From: Patescibacteria group bacterium
Lineage (GTDB): Bacteria; Patescibacteriota; Patescibacteriia; JAACEG01
NCBI GenBank assembly: GCA_034660655.1
Contig: JAYEJU010000042.1
Coordinates: forward strand, 1 to 35,242
Direction of reading: 5' to 3'
DNA: 35,242 nt
Shown here: positions 23,824 to 31,061 of the stretch, one piece after another
How positions within the stretch are numbered: position 1 is the first letter of the stretch
How the letters are laid out: the number at the start of each line of letters is the position of its first letter
Notes under the pieces: model-generated
What the model was told of the DNA's origin: nothing
Seen by the model: the letters and a program-made list of their open reading frames with translations, nothing else
Database searches by the model: none
Position numbers and translations under genes: made by a program

Positions 23824-23851
23824 TTGACAAGCTTTTTTTTTATTCTATAAT
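23824..23851 (+). promoter_or_regulatory. Consensus promoter of the heat-shock operon
   Basis: -35 TTGACA (23824-23829), 16-nt T-rich spacer, -10 TATAAT (23846-23851). Both boxes are perfect. Transcription should start at about 23858, inside the CIRCE element. The -35 is also the centre of a small palindrome AGCTTGACAAGCT. Confidence 0.88.
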
Positions 23852-23855
23852 GAAA

Positions 23856-23882
23856 TTAGCACTCGCATATTGAGAGTGCTAA
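23856..23882 (+). promoter_or_regulatory. CIRCE operator (HrcA binding site)
   Basis: Perfect match to the CIRCE consensus: TTAGCACTC, 9-nt spacer, GAGTGCTAA. It overlaps the expected transcription start and lies 15 nt upstream of hrcA, so HrcA should repress its own operon until heat shock. It is the only CIRCE in the window. Confidence 0.97.
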
Positions 23883-23897
23883 ATAAGATTTGTGAAT

Positions 23898-24584
23898 ATG
23901 GAATCAAGAAAATTGCGATTATTAAATTATACTATTAGAAATTATATAAAGACCGCTCAGCCAGTCGGCTCTAATTTGTTATTAGAAAAATCAGGATTGG
24001 ATTTATCATCAGCCACAATCAGAAACGATCTTATGGATTTGGAAAATAGCGGATATATTTATCAGCCATATACTTCAGCAGGCAGAGTTCCGACTGAACA
24101 AGGATATAAATTTTGGATTAAATTTTTTTTAAAAGACAGAGAACTAAGAAAGACTAAGAAAGAATTTTTAGAAAACATAAAAAAAGAGTTTGAAAAAGAC
24201 AAAGAAAAATCAATAAAAGAATTAGCTAGAGCAATCGCGTCTATATCAAAGATGGCTGTTATTGTCGGTTTTACGCGCGACAGCACTTATTATACAGGAA
24301 TTTCTTATCTTTTTTCCCAGCCGGAATTCAAAAAATATGAATTGATTTGCGCAATTTCTGAAGTTGTTGATGGATTAGAAAAATCAATTCCTAATCTGTT
24401 TAATAAAATTGAAAAAAATAAAGTTATAACTTTAGTTGGCAGTGATAATCCTTTTAGCAATGAATGTTCAGTAATTGCTGTTAATTTTGGCGAAGAAGGA
24501 TTGTTTTCCATTTTAGGACCGATAAGAATGGATTATGAGGAAAATATAGCAATTATTAAATTTTTAAAAAAAATTATAAAATAA
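23898..24584 (+). CDS. hrcA: Heat-inducible transcription repressor HrcA (short form)
   Basis: This 228-residue repressor of class I heat-shock genes binds CIRCE. The N-terminal winged helix is clear: SSATIRNDLMDLENSGYI followed by QPYTSAGRVPTEQGYKFW, the HrcA hallmark. The C-terminal GAF-like part is present (TLVGSDNPF, SVIAVNFGEEGLFSILGPIRMDYE) and ends in AIIKFLKKI. Typical HrcA is about 340 residues, so the central dimerisation/inserted region is much reduced. A GTG 6 nt upstream (23892) is an alternative start. It leads hrcA-grpE-hsp20-dnaK, under the CIRCE. Confidence 0.93.
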   Translation: MESRKLRLLNYTIRNYIKTAQPVGSNLLLEKSGLDLSSATIRNDLMDLENSGYIYQPYTSAGRVPTEQGYKFWIKFFLKDRELRKTKKEFLENIKKEFEKDKEKSIKELARAIASISKMAVIVGFTRDSTYYTGISYLFSQPEFKKYELICAISEVVDGLEKSIPNLFNKIEKNKVITLVGSDNPFSNECSVIAVNFGEEGLFSILGPIRMDYEENIAIIKFLKKIIK

Positions 24585-24587
24585 TTT

Positions 24588-25091
24588 ATGAGCGAAGAAA
24601 AAAAAGATAAAAAAGAAATTCAGCCAGATGGCGGAGAAAAAAAAGACAAATATAAACATAAAGACAAATATAAAAATAAATATCTGAGAGCATTGGCGGA
24701 TTATCAAAATTTGTTAAAGCAGGCAGAGAAAGAAAAACAAGAATTCGTGAAATACGCTAACGCGAATTTAATAATTGAAATTTTGCCGGTTTTGAATAAT
24801 TTTAAAATGGCTGTAAAATATATTCCAGAAGACCAAAAAGACAGCCAATGGATTCAGGGAATAACGCATATTCAAAATCAGCTTTTATCAGTTTTGTCAG
24901 CGAACGGCATAGAAGAAATTAAAACAGTTGGGGAAAAATTTGATCCTGAAGCGCACGAAGCAGTTGAAAACGATGTTGATAAAAAAGAAAAAGAAAAATA
25001 TAAAAAAGGAATTATAATTAAAGAAGCAATTCCAGGATACAAAATGCATGAAAAAGTTATAATTCCGGCAAAAGTGATTGTGAATTTATAA
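24588..25091 (+). CDS. grpE: GrpE, nucleotide exchange factor of DnaK
   Basis: This 167-residue co-chaperone releases ADP from DnaK. A long N-terminal charged coiled-coil (LRALADYQNLLKQAEKEKQEF) leads to the beta domain with the diagnostic FDPEAHEAVENDVD and the end AIPGYKMHEKVIIPAKVIV. The N-terminal tail has QPDGGEKK, encoded by a mutated copy of the TCCGCCAG/TGGCGGA palindrome (TCAGCCAGATGGCGGA, 24620-24635). It starts 3 nt after hrcA. Confidence 0.95.
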   Translation: MSEEKKDKKEIQPDGGEKKDKYKHKDKYKNKYLRALADYQNLLKQAEKEKQEFVKYANANLIIEILPVLNNFKMAVKYIPEDQKDSQWIQGITHIQNQLLSVLSANGIEEIKTVGEKFDPEAHEAVENDVDKKEKEKYKKGIIIKEAIPGYKMHEKVIIPAKVIVNL

Positions 25092-25097
25092 AATTTG

Positions 25098-25162
25098 TCA
25101 TTCCGCGCTTGATGCGGAATCTAAATAAAATTAATCAGCTTTTTAGTGAACTAATTTTTTAT
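25098..25162. repeat. Short hairpins between grpE and hsp20
   Basis: TTCCGC-GCTTGAT-GCGGAA (25104-25122) inside a GTCATTCC...GGAATCT repeat, then GTGAACTAATTTTTTATTCAC (25147-25167). AAGTTAAGAAGCTAAAAGC words (25176-25195) precede the hsp20 ATG. Neither hairpin has a T-tract in the right place for a strong terminator. Confidence 0.4.
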
Positions 25163-25199
25163 TCACAAGATAAAAGTTAAGAAGCTAAAAGCAAAATTT

Positions 25200-25634
25200 A
25201 TGAGACTTATAAAATGGGATCCTTCGATGGCAGATGAGTGGGGCGATTTAGAAAGGGTTTTTTCTAATTTCCCAAGCTCCTTTGCCCAAACAAAAGGATT
25301 TACTCCAGCAATAGATGTATATCAAGATAAAGATAATGTTATAGTTGAAACTCCGCTTCCAGGGATTGACCCTGAAAAGGTTGATGTTTCAATTGAAAAT
25401 GATGTGTTGACAATTAAAGGCGAAAGCGAGTATAAAAAAGAAATTGATGAAAAAGATTATTATCGCAAAGAAGTCAGATGTGGAAGTTTTTACAGAAGCG
25501 TCGCTCTTCCGGCTCATGTTTTAGGCGATAAAGCAGACGCTGATTATGAGAATGGAATTTTAAAGATTAAGATTCCAAAAGCTCCAGAAAGCAAGCCAAA
25601 GACGATAAAAGTCAAGGCAAAGGATAAGAAATAG
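25200..25634 (+). CDS. Small heat-shock protein, Hsp20/alpha-crystallin family
   Basis: This 144-residue ATP-independent holdase has the alpha-crystallin domain from about residue 38 (PAIDVYQDKDNVIVETPLPG) to about 130. It includes VSIENDVLTIKGE and the C-terminal A-x-x-x-NGIL-x-I-x-I-PK pattern (ADYENGILKIKIPKA). A Lys-rich tail follows. It lies inside the hrcA-grpE-dnaK cluster, between grpE and dnaK, so HrcA control is likely. Confidence 0.93.
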   Translation: MRLIKWDPSMADEWGDLERVFSNFPSSFAQTKGFTPAIDVYQDKDNVIVETPLPGIDPEKVDVSIENDVLTIKGESEYKKEIDEKDYYRKEVRCGSFYRSVALPAHVLGDKADADYENGILKIKIPKAPESKPKTIKVKAKDKK

Positions 25635-25642
25635 ATAATTTG

Positions 25643-25783
25643 TCGTCCCTGATAACTTTTTTTGTCATCCTGAACTTGACCGTTGTCATTCTGAATTTCC
25701 TGCCTGCCGGTAGGCAGGAATTTAGAATCTATATTATTTATAATTTGAAATCCAATTTTCAGCGATTAAATATTTAATCGCTG
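25643..25783. repeat. Composite of palindromes upstream of dnaK
   Basis: The gap holds GTCATCCTGAAC and GTCATTCTGAAT words. It also holds a near-perfect palindrome TTCCTGCCTGCC/GGTAGGCAGGAA (25697-25720) and a perfect 24-bp palindrome CAGCGATTAAAT/ATTTAATCGCTG (25760-25783). A TATAAT at 25801-25806 could be a promoter -10 but has no good -35. No CIRCE is present before dnaK. Confidence 0.6.
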
Positions 25784-25882
25784 GATGCGGGAGGTTAAAA
25801 TATAATTTAAAAAAGTCAATAGATAGCCAGCAGATTATCTGAAAAATGTAACTGTTTGCTAATCTAAGATATTTAAAAATTT

Positions 25883-27835
25883 ATGCCAAAAATTTTAGGT
25901 ATTGATCTTGGGACTACAAATTCCGCTATGGCGATTATTGAAGGCGGAAGCCCAAGAATTTTAGAAAACAAAGAAGGAAATCGCACAACACCGTCAGTTG
26001 TGGCGATTTCAAAAACAAATGAAAGATTAGTCGGACAGGTTGCTAAAAGGCAGGCTGTTACAAATGCTGAAAATACTATTTTTTCAGTAAAGCGTTTAAT
26101 TGGACGTAATTTTGAAGACGAAGAAATTACACGCGACGCGAAATTAATGCCATATAAAATAGTTAAGTCAGGGCAAGGTGTAAAAGTAAAAATGGGCGAT
26201 AAAGAACACAGCCCTCAGGAAATTTCAGCTATGATTTTGCAAAAATTAAAAGCTGACGCCGAAGAAAAAACAGGAGAAAAAATAACTGAAGCAGTGATTA
26301 CTGTTCCAGCTTATTTTAATGATTCGCAAAGGCAGGCGACAAAAGACGCTGGCGAAATCGCTGGTTTAACCGTAAAAAGAATTGTTAACGAACCAACAGC
26401 CGCGGCATTAGCTTATGGGTTTGATAAAAATAAGGGAGAGCAGGTCGTTGTTTATGATTTAGGCGGAGGAACTTTTGATGTTTCTGTTTTAGATATTGGA
26501 GATGACACAGTAGAAGTAAAAGCAACAAGCGGAGACACGCATTTAGGCGGAGACGATTTTGACCAAAGAATTATTAAATGGATTATTGATGAATTTAAAA
26601 AAGAAAACGGAATTGATTTAGGAAACGATCAGCTTGCTTTGCAAAGATTAAAAGAATCTGCTGAAAAAGCAAAACACGAACTTTCAACAACAACTGAAAC
26701 AGAAATCAACCAGCCGTTTATTACCACTGATGAATCAGGACCAAAACATTTGGTAATGAAAATGACAAGGGCAAAATTAGAGGAAATTGTCGGGGATTTA
26801 GTTGAAAAAACTTTAGAGCCGTGCAAGAAAGCGTTAAAAGATTCAAAAACGAAAGTAGAAGATATTGAGCAAGTAATTTTAGTGGGCGGAATGACAAGAA
26901 TGCCTTTAGTCCAGCAGACTGTTGAAAAATTTTTTAATAAAAAGCCGAATATTACTGTTAATCCTGACGAAGTCGTGGCATTAGGCGCTGCTGTTCAAGC
27001 AGGGGTTTTACAAGGAGATGTTAAAGATGTTTTATTACTTGATGTGACGCCTTTAACTTTAGGAATTGAAACTTTAGGAGGAGTTGCTACTCCACTTATT
27101 GAAAAAAATACAACAATTCCGGCTTCAAAATCTCAAACATTTTCTACAGCCGCTGATAACCAGACTTCTGTTGAAATAAATGTTGTGCAAGGCGAACGGC
27201 CTATGGCGCAAGATAATAAAAATTTGGGAAGATTTATTTTATCTGGCATTCCGCCAGCTCCAAGAGGTATTCCGCAAGTTGAAGTAAGTTTTGATATTGA
27301 CGCTAATGGAATTTTAAATGTAAAAGCAAAAGAAAAAGCAACAAATAAAGAGCAGTCAATCACAATTACCGCGTCATCAGGTCTTTCAAAAGATGAAATT
27401 GAAAAAATGAAAAAAGAAGCTGAGTCTCACGCTGAAGAAGACAACAAGAAAAAAGAATCTATTGAAGTTAAAAATAACGCTGATGGTGTTGTATTTCAGT
27501 CAGAAAAAACATTAAAAGAAATGGGAGATAAAGCAACTCCTGAAATTAAAAAAGAAGTTGAAGAAAAAGTGGAAGCATTAAAAAAAGTAAAAGACGGAGA
27601 TGATATTGAAGTTATTAAAAAAGCAATGGAAGAATTATCAACTTCATTGCAAAAAATTGGAGCTGAAATGTATAAACAACAACAGCAAGCTCAGCCTGAA
27701 GCAAAAGAAGCTAATCAAACAAGCGGAGAAAAAAAAGAAGAACCGGTTGAAGGCGAATTTGAAGAGGCAAAAAAAGACGAGGGAAAAGAAGGGGAGAAAA
27801 AAGAAGGAGATAAAAAAGAAGAAGACAAAAAATAA
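25883..27835 (+). CDS. dnaK: Chaperone DnaK (Hsp70)
   Basis: This 650-residue ATP-dependent chaperone has ATPase motifs [14 protein letters not shown]-like at the N-terminus ([18 protein letters not shown]), [14 protein letters not shown] and [11 protein letters not shown]. The linker [19 protein letters not shown] leads to the substrate-binding domain with the typical [22 protein letters not shown] helical lid and a Glu/Lys-rich tail ([13 protein letters not shown]) end the protein, unlike the usual EEV-type or DDK-type end. Length is normal. It closes the hrcA cluster; DnaJ is encoded separately 1.5 kb downstream. Confidence 0.98.
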   Translation: MPKILGIDLGTTNSAMAIIEGGSPRILENKEGNRTTPSVVAISKTNERLVGQVAKRQAVTNAENTIFSVKRLIGRNFEDEEITRDAKLMPYKIVKSGQGVKVKMGDKEHSPQEISAMILQKLKADAEEKTGEKITEAVITVPAYFNDSQRQATKDAGEIAGLTVKRIVNEPTAAALAYGFDKNKGEQVVVYDLGGGTFDVSVLDIGDDTVEVKATSGDTHLGGDDFDQRIIKWIIDEFKKENGIDLGNDQLALQRLKESAEKAKHELSTTTETEINQPFITTDESGPKHLVMKMTRAKLEEIVGDLVEKTLEPCKKALKDSKTKVEDIEQVILVGGMTRMPLVQQTVEKFFNKKPNITVNPDEVVALGAAVQAGVLQGDVKDVLLLDVTPLTLGIETLGGVATPLIEKNTTIPASKSQTFSTAADNQTSVEINVVQGERPMAQDNKNLGRFILSGIPPAPRGIPQVEVSFDIDANGILNVKAKEKATNKEQSITITASSGLSKDEIEKMKKEAESHAEEDNKKKESIEVKNNADGVVFQSEKTLKEMGDKATPEIKKEVEEKVEALKKVKDGDDIEVIKKAMEELSTSLQKIGAEMYKQQQQAQPEAKEANQTSGEKKEEPVEGEFEEAKKDEGKEGEKKEGDKKEEDKK

Positions 27836-27843
27836 GTTATAAT

Positions 27844-27868
27844 ATTGCCCGTAAAATCTACGGGCAAT
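27844..27868 (+). terminator. Hairpin after dnaK
   Basis: Perfect 10-bp stem ATTGCCCGTA/TACGGGCAAT with a 5-nt loop, directly after the dnaK stop. The T-tract is poor, so it may act in RNA stability as well as termination. Confidence 0.65.
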
Positions 27869-27902
27869 AGATTTAGTTTATTTTAAAATTTATAAATTTA
27901 AC

Positions 27903-28152
27903 TGTAAGATATGATAGCGTTGTTTACACTTTTTGAAAAATTCTTCTTGGTTGTCATTCCGGAAAGTATAATTTCTCGACGAGCTTGCGAGTCGTAAGAA
28001 ATTAACTTATTCGGAATCTACGCTATATATAACCACAAATCAATTGAAGTTATAGATTTCGGATAAATGATTTTTTAAAAGCTCGCAGGCTCGCTTAGAA
28101 AATCTATTTTCCGGAATGACAAAAAGTGTAGACAACGTTCTTGATTTTTACA
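27903..28152 (+). repeat. 250-bp MITE-like element B, copy 2
   Basis: Same length and orientation as the element at 21570-21819 with only scattered base changes (for example GTGTAGACAAC for GTGTAAACAAC near the right end, ATGATAGC for ATGCTAGC at the left). Its right end lies 7 nt before the coding part of the next gene. Confidence 0.8.
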
Positions 28153-28159
28153 ATTTAAT

Positions 28160-28669
28160 ATATCATTCGTAATAATTACAGTTGGTAAAACTCATTCTGG
28201 GAAAACTACATTCGGTTATAAGATAGCAAAAAAATTAAAACAGCATTGTTTGTTAGATTCTGATATTTTAGCTGAATTTTTGAGAGAGTATGTCCCAGAT
28301 TTATATAAGAACGATTTTGTAAAAAATTCAAATAAAATATCGTCAGGATATAATCTTAAAAAGAAAATTTTAACAGAAATTTACAAGCATGCGCTTAAAA
28401 CTAATATTCCTATTATTATAACAAGCGCTAACCAAACTAAAAAAATACGGAAAGAAATATATTTATTATCTAAAAAAGAAAAACGCAAATTTATTTTAGT
28501 TTATTTTGATTTACCAGAAAAAATTTTGATTAGAGATTATATTCGTAAAATGAGGATTAGGGATGAAGAGCTAGGTAAAGGGTGGGGACAAATTGTCACC
28601 CCACTTTTTATAGATACAATTGGCGGAAAGCAGGAATTAAATTGCGCCAATACTGAAGGAATTTTGTAG
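28160..28669 (+). CDS. P-loop kinase-like protein lacking a normal start codon
   Basis: The frame encodes VIITVGKTHSGKTTFGYKI, a Walker A motif (GKTHSGKT), then CLLDSDILAEFLREYVPDLY, which resembles the DxD-type substrate loop of APS-kinase/adenylate-kinase-like enzymes, and later FILVYFDLPEKILIRDYIRKM. It is about 165-169 residues. The first ATG, GTG or TTG in frame is TTG 28250, which would cut off the P-loop. Upstream, the frame is closed at 28142 inside the MITE. The beginning could be ATA at 28160 (ATA-TCA-TTC), which is one base from ATG. The gene may have lost its start codon, or use a rare one. Substrate unknown. Confidence 0.5.
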   Translation: MSFVIITVGKTHSGKTTFGYKIAKKLKQHCLLDSDILAEFLREYVPDLYKNDFVKNSNKISSGYNLKKKILTEIYKHALKTNIPIIITSANQTKKIRKEIYLLSKKEKRKFILVYFDLPEKILIRDYIRKMRIRDEELGKGWGQIVTPLFIDTIGGKQELNCANTEGIL

Positions 28670-28742
28670 AAAAATTAAGATAAAATCTTGTATTATTGTT
28701 AATATAAATTATACTGGCAATAGAGTTAATTTATTTTTTGTT

Positions 28743-28796
28743 TGTCATTCTCGGTATTGTCATCCTCAACTTGATTGGGGATTGACCGGGAATCTA
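28743..28796. repeat. GTCATTC/GTCATCC-type repeat
   Basis: GTCATTCTCGG and GTCATCCTCAACTTGATTGG are followed by GACCGGGAATCT: an imperfect inverted repeat of the GTCATYC family. It lies in the gap between the kinase-like gene and the next small gene. Confidence 0.45.
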
Positions 28797-28806
28797 AATT
28801 AAATTT

Positions 28807-29028
28807 ATGAATCAATATATCAGGGACAAATTAGAAGAATTGGAAAGGTTAAAAATTGATATTTCTGATTTGCCGCCGAAAGTGGAAATTAAAGATATAG
28901 AGATCGGCAAGGACAATCAAAGATATTACGCTGTTATAACTTACGTTGACGGCAATGGCGAACAAAAAGAATATCGTCCTAAAACAAATCAATATAATAT
29001 TAAGGATATATTTCAAAATATGGAATAA
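28807..29028 (+). CDS. Small conserved-type protein of unknown function
   Basis: This 73-residue soluble protein has an N-terminal amphipathic helix (DKLEELERLKIDISDLP) and a short beta part (RYYAVITYVDGNGEQKEYRP). I do not recognise the family. Composition and codon use are like the surrounding genes, and it is 21 nt before the next small gene, with which it is probably co-transcribed. Confidence 0.6.
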   Translation: MNQYIRDKLEELERLKIDISDLPPKVEIKDIEIGKDNQRYYAVITYVDGNGEQKEYRPKTNQYNIKDIFQNME

Positions 29029-29049
29029 TTTTAATTAATAAATTTTTTT

Positions 29050-29367
29050 ATGCAAAATCAAGAAAATCAAAATCAAGGCGGAGCAAACCAACAGCCAAAA
29101 CAGATTCAGATGGCTGACAATATTCCAGGAGCTGAATATGCGAATTTTATGCAATCAAGCCATAACAAAGAAGAATTCAAGATTGTTTTCGGTAATATTA
29201 TGCCTCCAAGCGGAAGAATAACAGGAAAAATTATTACTACCCCGGGGCATTTTAAAAGAATGATTGTCGCAATGAAGGAAAATTTAAAAAAATACGAGGA
29301 AAAATTTGGTGAAGTAAAAGAAGCAACTGATTTAAAAGAAAAAGAAATCGGTTTTAACAATAAATAA
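29050..29367 (+). CDS. DUF3467-type small protein
   Basis: This 105-residue protein has a Gln/Asn-rich N-terminus (first 20 residues), then AEYANFMQSSHNKEEFKIVF and GKIITTPGHFKRMIVAM, followed by NLKKYEEKFGEV. This order, with YANF, a short beta segment, the [TS]PxHxKR motif and the KYEExFG helix, matches the DUF3467 family as I know it. The function is not known. It is 29 nt upstream of dnaJ. Confidence 0.7.
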   Translation: MQNQENQNQGGANQQPKQIQMADNIPGAEYANFMQSSHNKEEFKIVFGNIMPPSGRITGKIITTPGHFKRMIVAMKENLKKYEEKFGEVKEATDLKEKEIGFNNK

Positions 29368-29396
29368 CAATTTGTAATTCGTAATTGATAATTAGT

Positions 29397-30479
29397 ATGA
29401 GTGATTATTATAAAATTTTAGGTGTGGAGAAAAACGCGTCTCAAGATGAAATTAAAAAAGCTTTTAGAAAATTAGCGCATAAATATCATCCTGACAAAAA
29501 ACACGGCGACGAAAAAAAATTTAAAGAAATCAACGAAGCGTATCAAACACTTTCTAATGAAAGTAAGAGAAAACAGTATGATCAATTCGGGAGTTCGTTT
29601 AGCCAAGGAAATATGGGTGGCGGGAACTATAGCGGATTTGGCGGAGCGTCAGGATTTTCAGGCGGTTTTCATAATGCGGGACAGAGTGATTTTGAATTTG
29701 ATTTAGGTGACATTTTTTCTGATTTTTTTGGAGGCAGACAAACTGGAAAAACCAGCAGAGGCAGAGATATAGAGGTTGATACAGAAATTGATTTTGTTGA
29801 TATGATGACAGGCATTGAGAAAATAGTTAAGTTGAAAAAAAATATTGTTTGTCCAAAATGTTCAGGATCTGGCGCTGAGCCAGGAACAAAAATGAAAATT
29901 TGTTCAGTTTGCGACGGAAAAGGAAAAACAGAACAGATTAGGAATACAATTTTTGGAGCTGTTAGAACAGCTTCTGTTTGTTCTGAATGCAAAGGAGATG
30001 GAAAAATACCAGAAAGAAAATGCAGACAGTGCGGAGGCCTTGGAATAATAGAAGATGTTGAAGAAATGAAAATTAAAATTCCGGCTGGAATTAACAATGG
30101 AAGCGCAATTAAAATGCCAGGAAAAGGCGAAGCTGTTAGAGGCGGATATTCAGGAGATTGCTATATTAATGTTCATATTCGTCCAAGCGATAAATTTAAA
30201 CGAGCTAATTATAATTTAGAAACAACAAAACAGATAAAATTAACGCAGGCGATCTTAGGGGACAAAATAGAAATAGAAACTCCTTTGGAAAAAGTAAGAA
30301 TGAAAATTCCTTCTGGAACGCGATCAGGCAAAAAATTTGTTTTGCGCGGAAAAGGAGTTCCACATCTGCGAGGATTTGGGAAGGGTGATTTGATTATTGA
30401 AGTTGTTGTTAAAATTCCAGATAGATTAAATTTCAAGCAGAAAAGATTAATTAAAGAAATAAGAGAACAAGGGCTTTGA
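29397..30479 (+). CDS. dnaJ: Chaperone DnaJ (Hsp40)
   Basis: This 360-residue co-chaperone stimulates DnaK ATPase. The J domain ([20 protein letters not shown]...) has HPD in KYHPDKK. A Gly/Ser/Phe-rich region follows. The zinc domain has four CxxCxGxG repeats: [32 protein letters not shown]. The C-terminal substrate domains end with [14 protein letters not shown]. The ATG at 29397 gives a normal J domain. TAATTCGTAATTGATAATTA words precede it. Its stop, TGA, lies within the terminator hairpin. Confidence 0.97.
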   Translation: MSDYYKILGVEKNASQDEIKKAFRKLAHKYHPDKKHGDEKKFKEINEAYQTLSNESKRKQYDQFGSSFSQGNMGGGNYSGFGGASGFSGGFHNAGQSDFEFDLGDIFSDFFGGRQTGKTSRGRDIEVDTEIDFVDMMTGIEKIVKLKKNIVCPKCSGSGAEPGTKMKICSVCDGKGKTEQIRNTIFGAVRTASVCSECKGDGKIPERKCRQCGGLGIIEDVEEMKIKIPAGINNGSAIKMPGKGEAVRGGYSGDCYINVHIRPSDKFKRANYNLETTKQIKLTQAILGDKIEIETPLEKVRMKIPSGTRSGKKFVLRGKGVPHLRGFGKGDLIIEVVVKIPDRLNFKQKRLIKEIREQGL

Positions 30480-30496
30480 TTAGCTCTTGTTTTTTT
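30466..30496 (+). terminator. Intrinsic terminator overlapping the end of dnaJ
   Basis: AACAAG-g-GCT pairs with AGC-t-CTTGTT, followed by a T-run. The left arm is inside the last codons of dnaJ, a compact arrangement. Confidence 0.7.
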
Positions 30497-30509
30497 GTGG
30501 ATATCCTGC

Positions 30510-30537
30510 TTGTTTTATTTTGAAAATCATATATAAT
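30510..30537 (+). promoter_or_regulatory. Promoter giving a nearly leaderless transcript
   Basis: -10 TATAAT (30532-30537) with a weak -35 TTGTTT (30510-30515) at 16 nt. Transcription would start around 30544, 0-7 nt before the GTG 30545 or ATG 30551 of the membrane protein. Confidence 0.5.
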
Positions 30538-30550
30538 ATATTTTGTGCTT

Positions 30551-31057
30551 ATGTTGTTGATAAATAACGCAATAAATTTGATAAACGCTTGGGATTTGAT
30601 TATTATCGCAAGTTTTGTCTTATTTCTTGGTCTTTTCATTTTTTTTATTAAAAAAGAAAAGTCAATGATTTTGATTTTAAGCATTTATTTGAGTTTTATT
30701 CTAGTTGAAGAATTTAGCGCGCTTAACATAAGTGTCTTAAGATGGAAAGCTATTTCCAGTAATATATTTATTCCTGAAATTTTGTTTATTGTAATAATAG
30801 CGTTATTTTTTATCTTATTTTTTAAAACGGGTTTTTTTAGGGGCTACGCGAGATCATATTATCAAGGAGGCGGAAAACAATTTTTTCTTAATATTTTGGC
30901 GATTATGCTGTTTGTGAGTATAAGTATTCATTATTTTTTACCATCTTATATAAGTTTAAATTTAGGCAATTTATTAAAATTTGTTTTTACAACCCCCATA
31001 ATGTTTTTTATATGGATGTCAGTTCCGATGTTTAGCCTTTTTTTTATAAGAAGATAA
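30551..31057 (+). CDS. Membrane protein of unknown function
   Basis: This 168-residue protein has about four to five hydrophobic segments (around residues 14-33, 37-56, 74-92, 111-130 and 141-164). A Gly/Tyr-rich loop (GFFRGYARSYYQGGG) lies near the middle. A GTG two codons upstream is an alternative start. I do not recognise the family; the general pattern could fit a CvpA-like or small-transport protein, but no motif supports it. It is followed after 4 nt by the wHTH gene, so the two are likely one transcript. Confidence 0.6.
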   Translation: MLLINNAINLINAWDLIIIASFVLFLGLFIFFIKKEKSMILILSIYLSFILVEEFSALNISVLRWKAISSNIFIPEILFIVIIALFFILFFKTGFFRGYARSYYQGGGKQFFLNILAIMLFVSISIHYFLPSYISLNLGNLLKFVFTTPIMFFIWMSVPMFSLFFIRR

Positions 31058-31061
31058 AAAT

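Noticed and set aside
27600-27842. Lys-rich frame overlapping the dnaK end
   Set aside because: Shifted-frame reading of the Glu/Lys-rich DnaK tail; no independent start signal.
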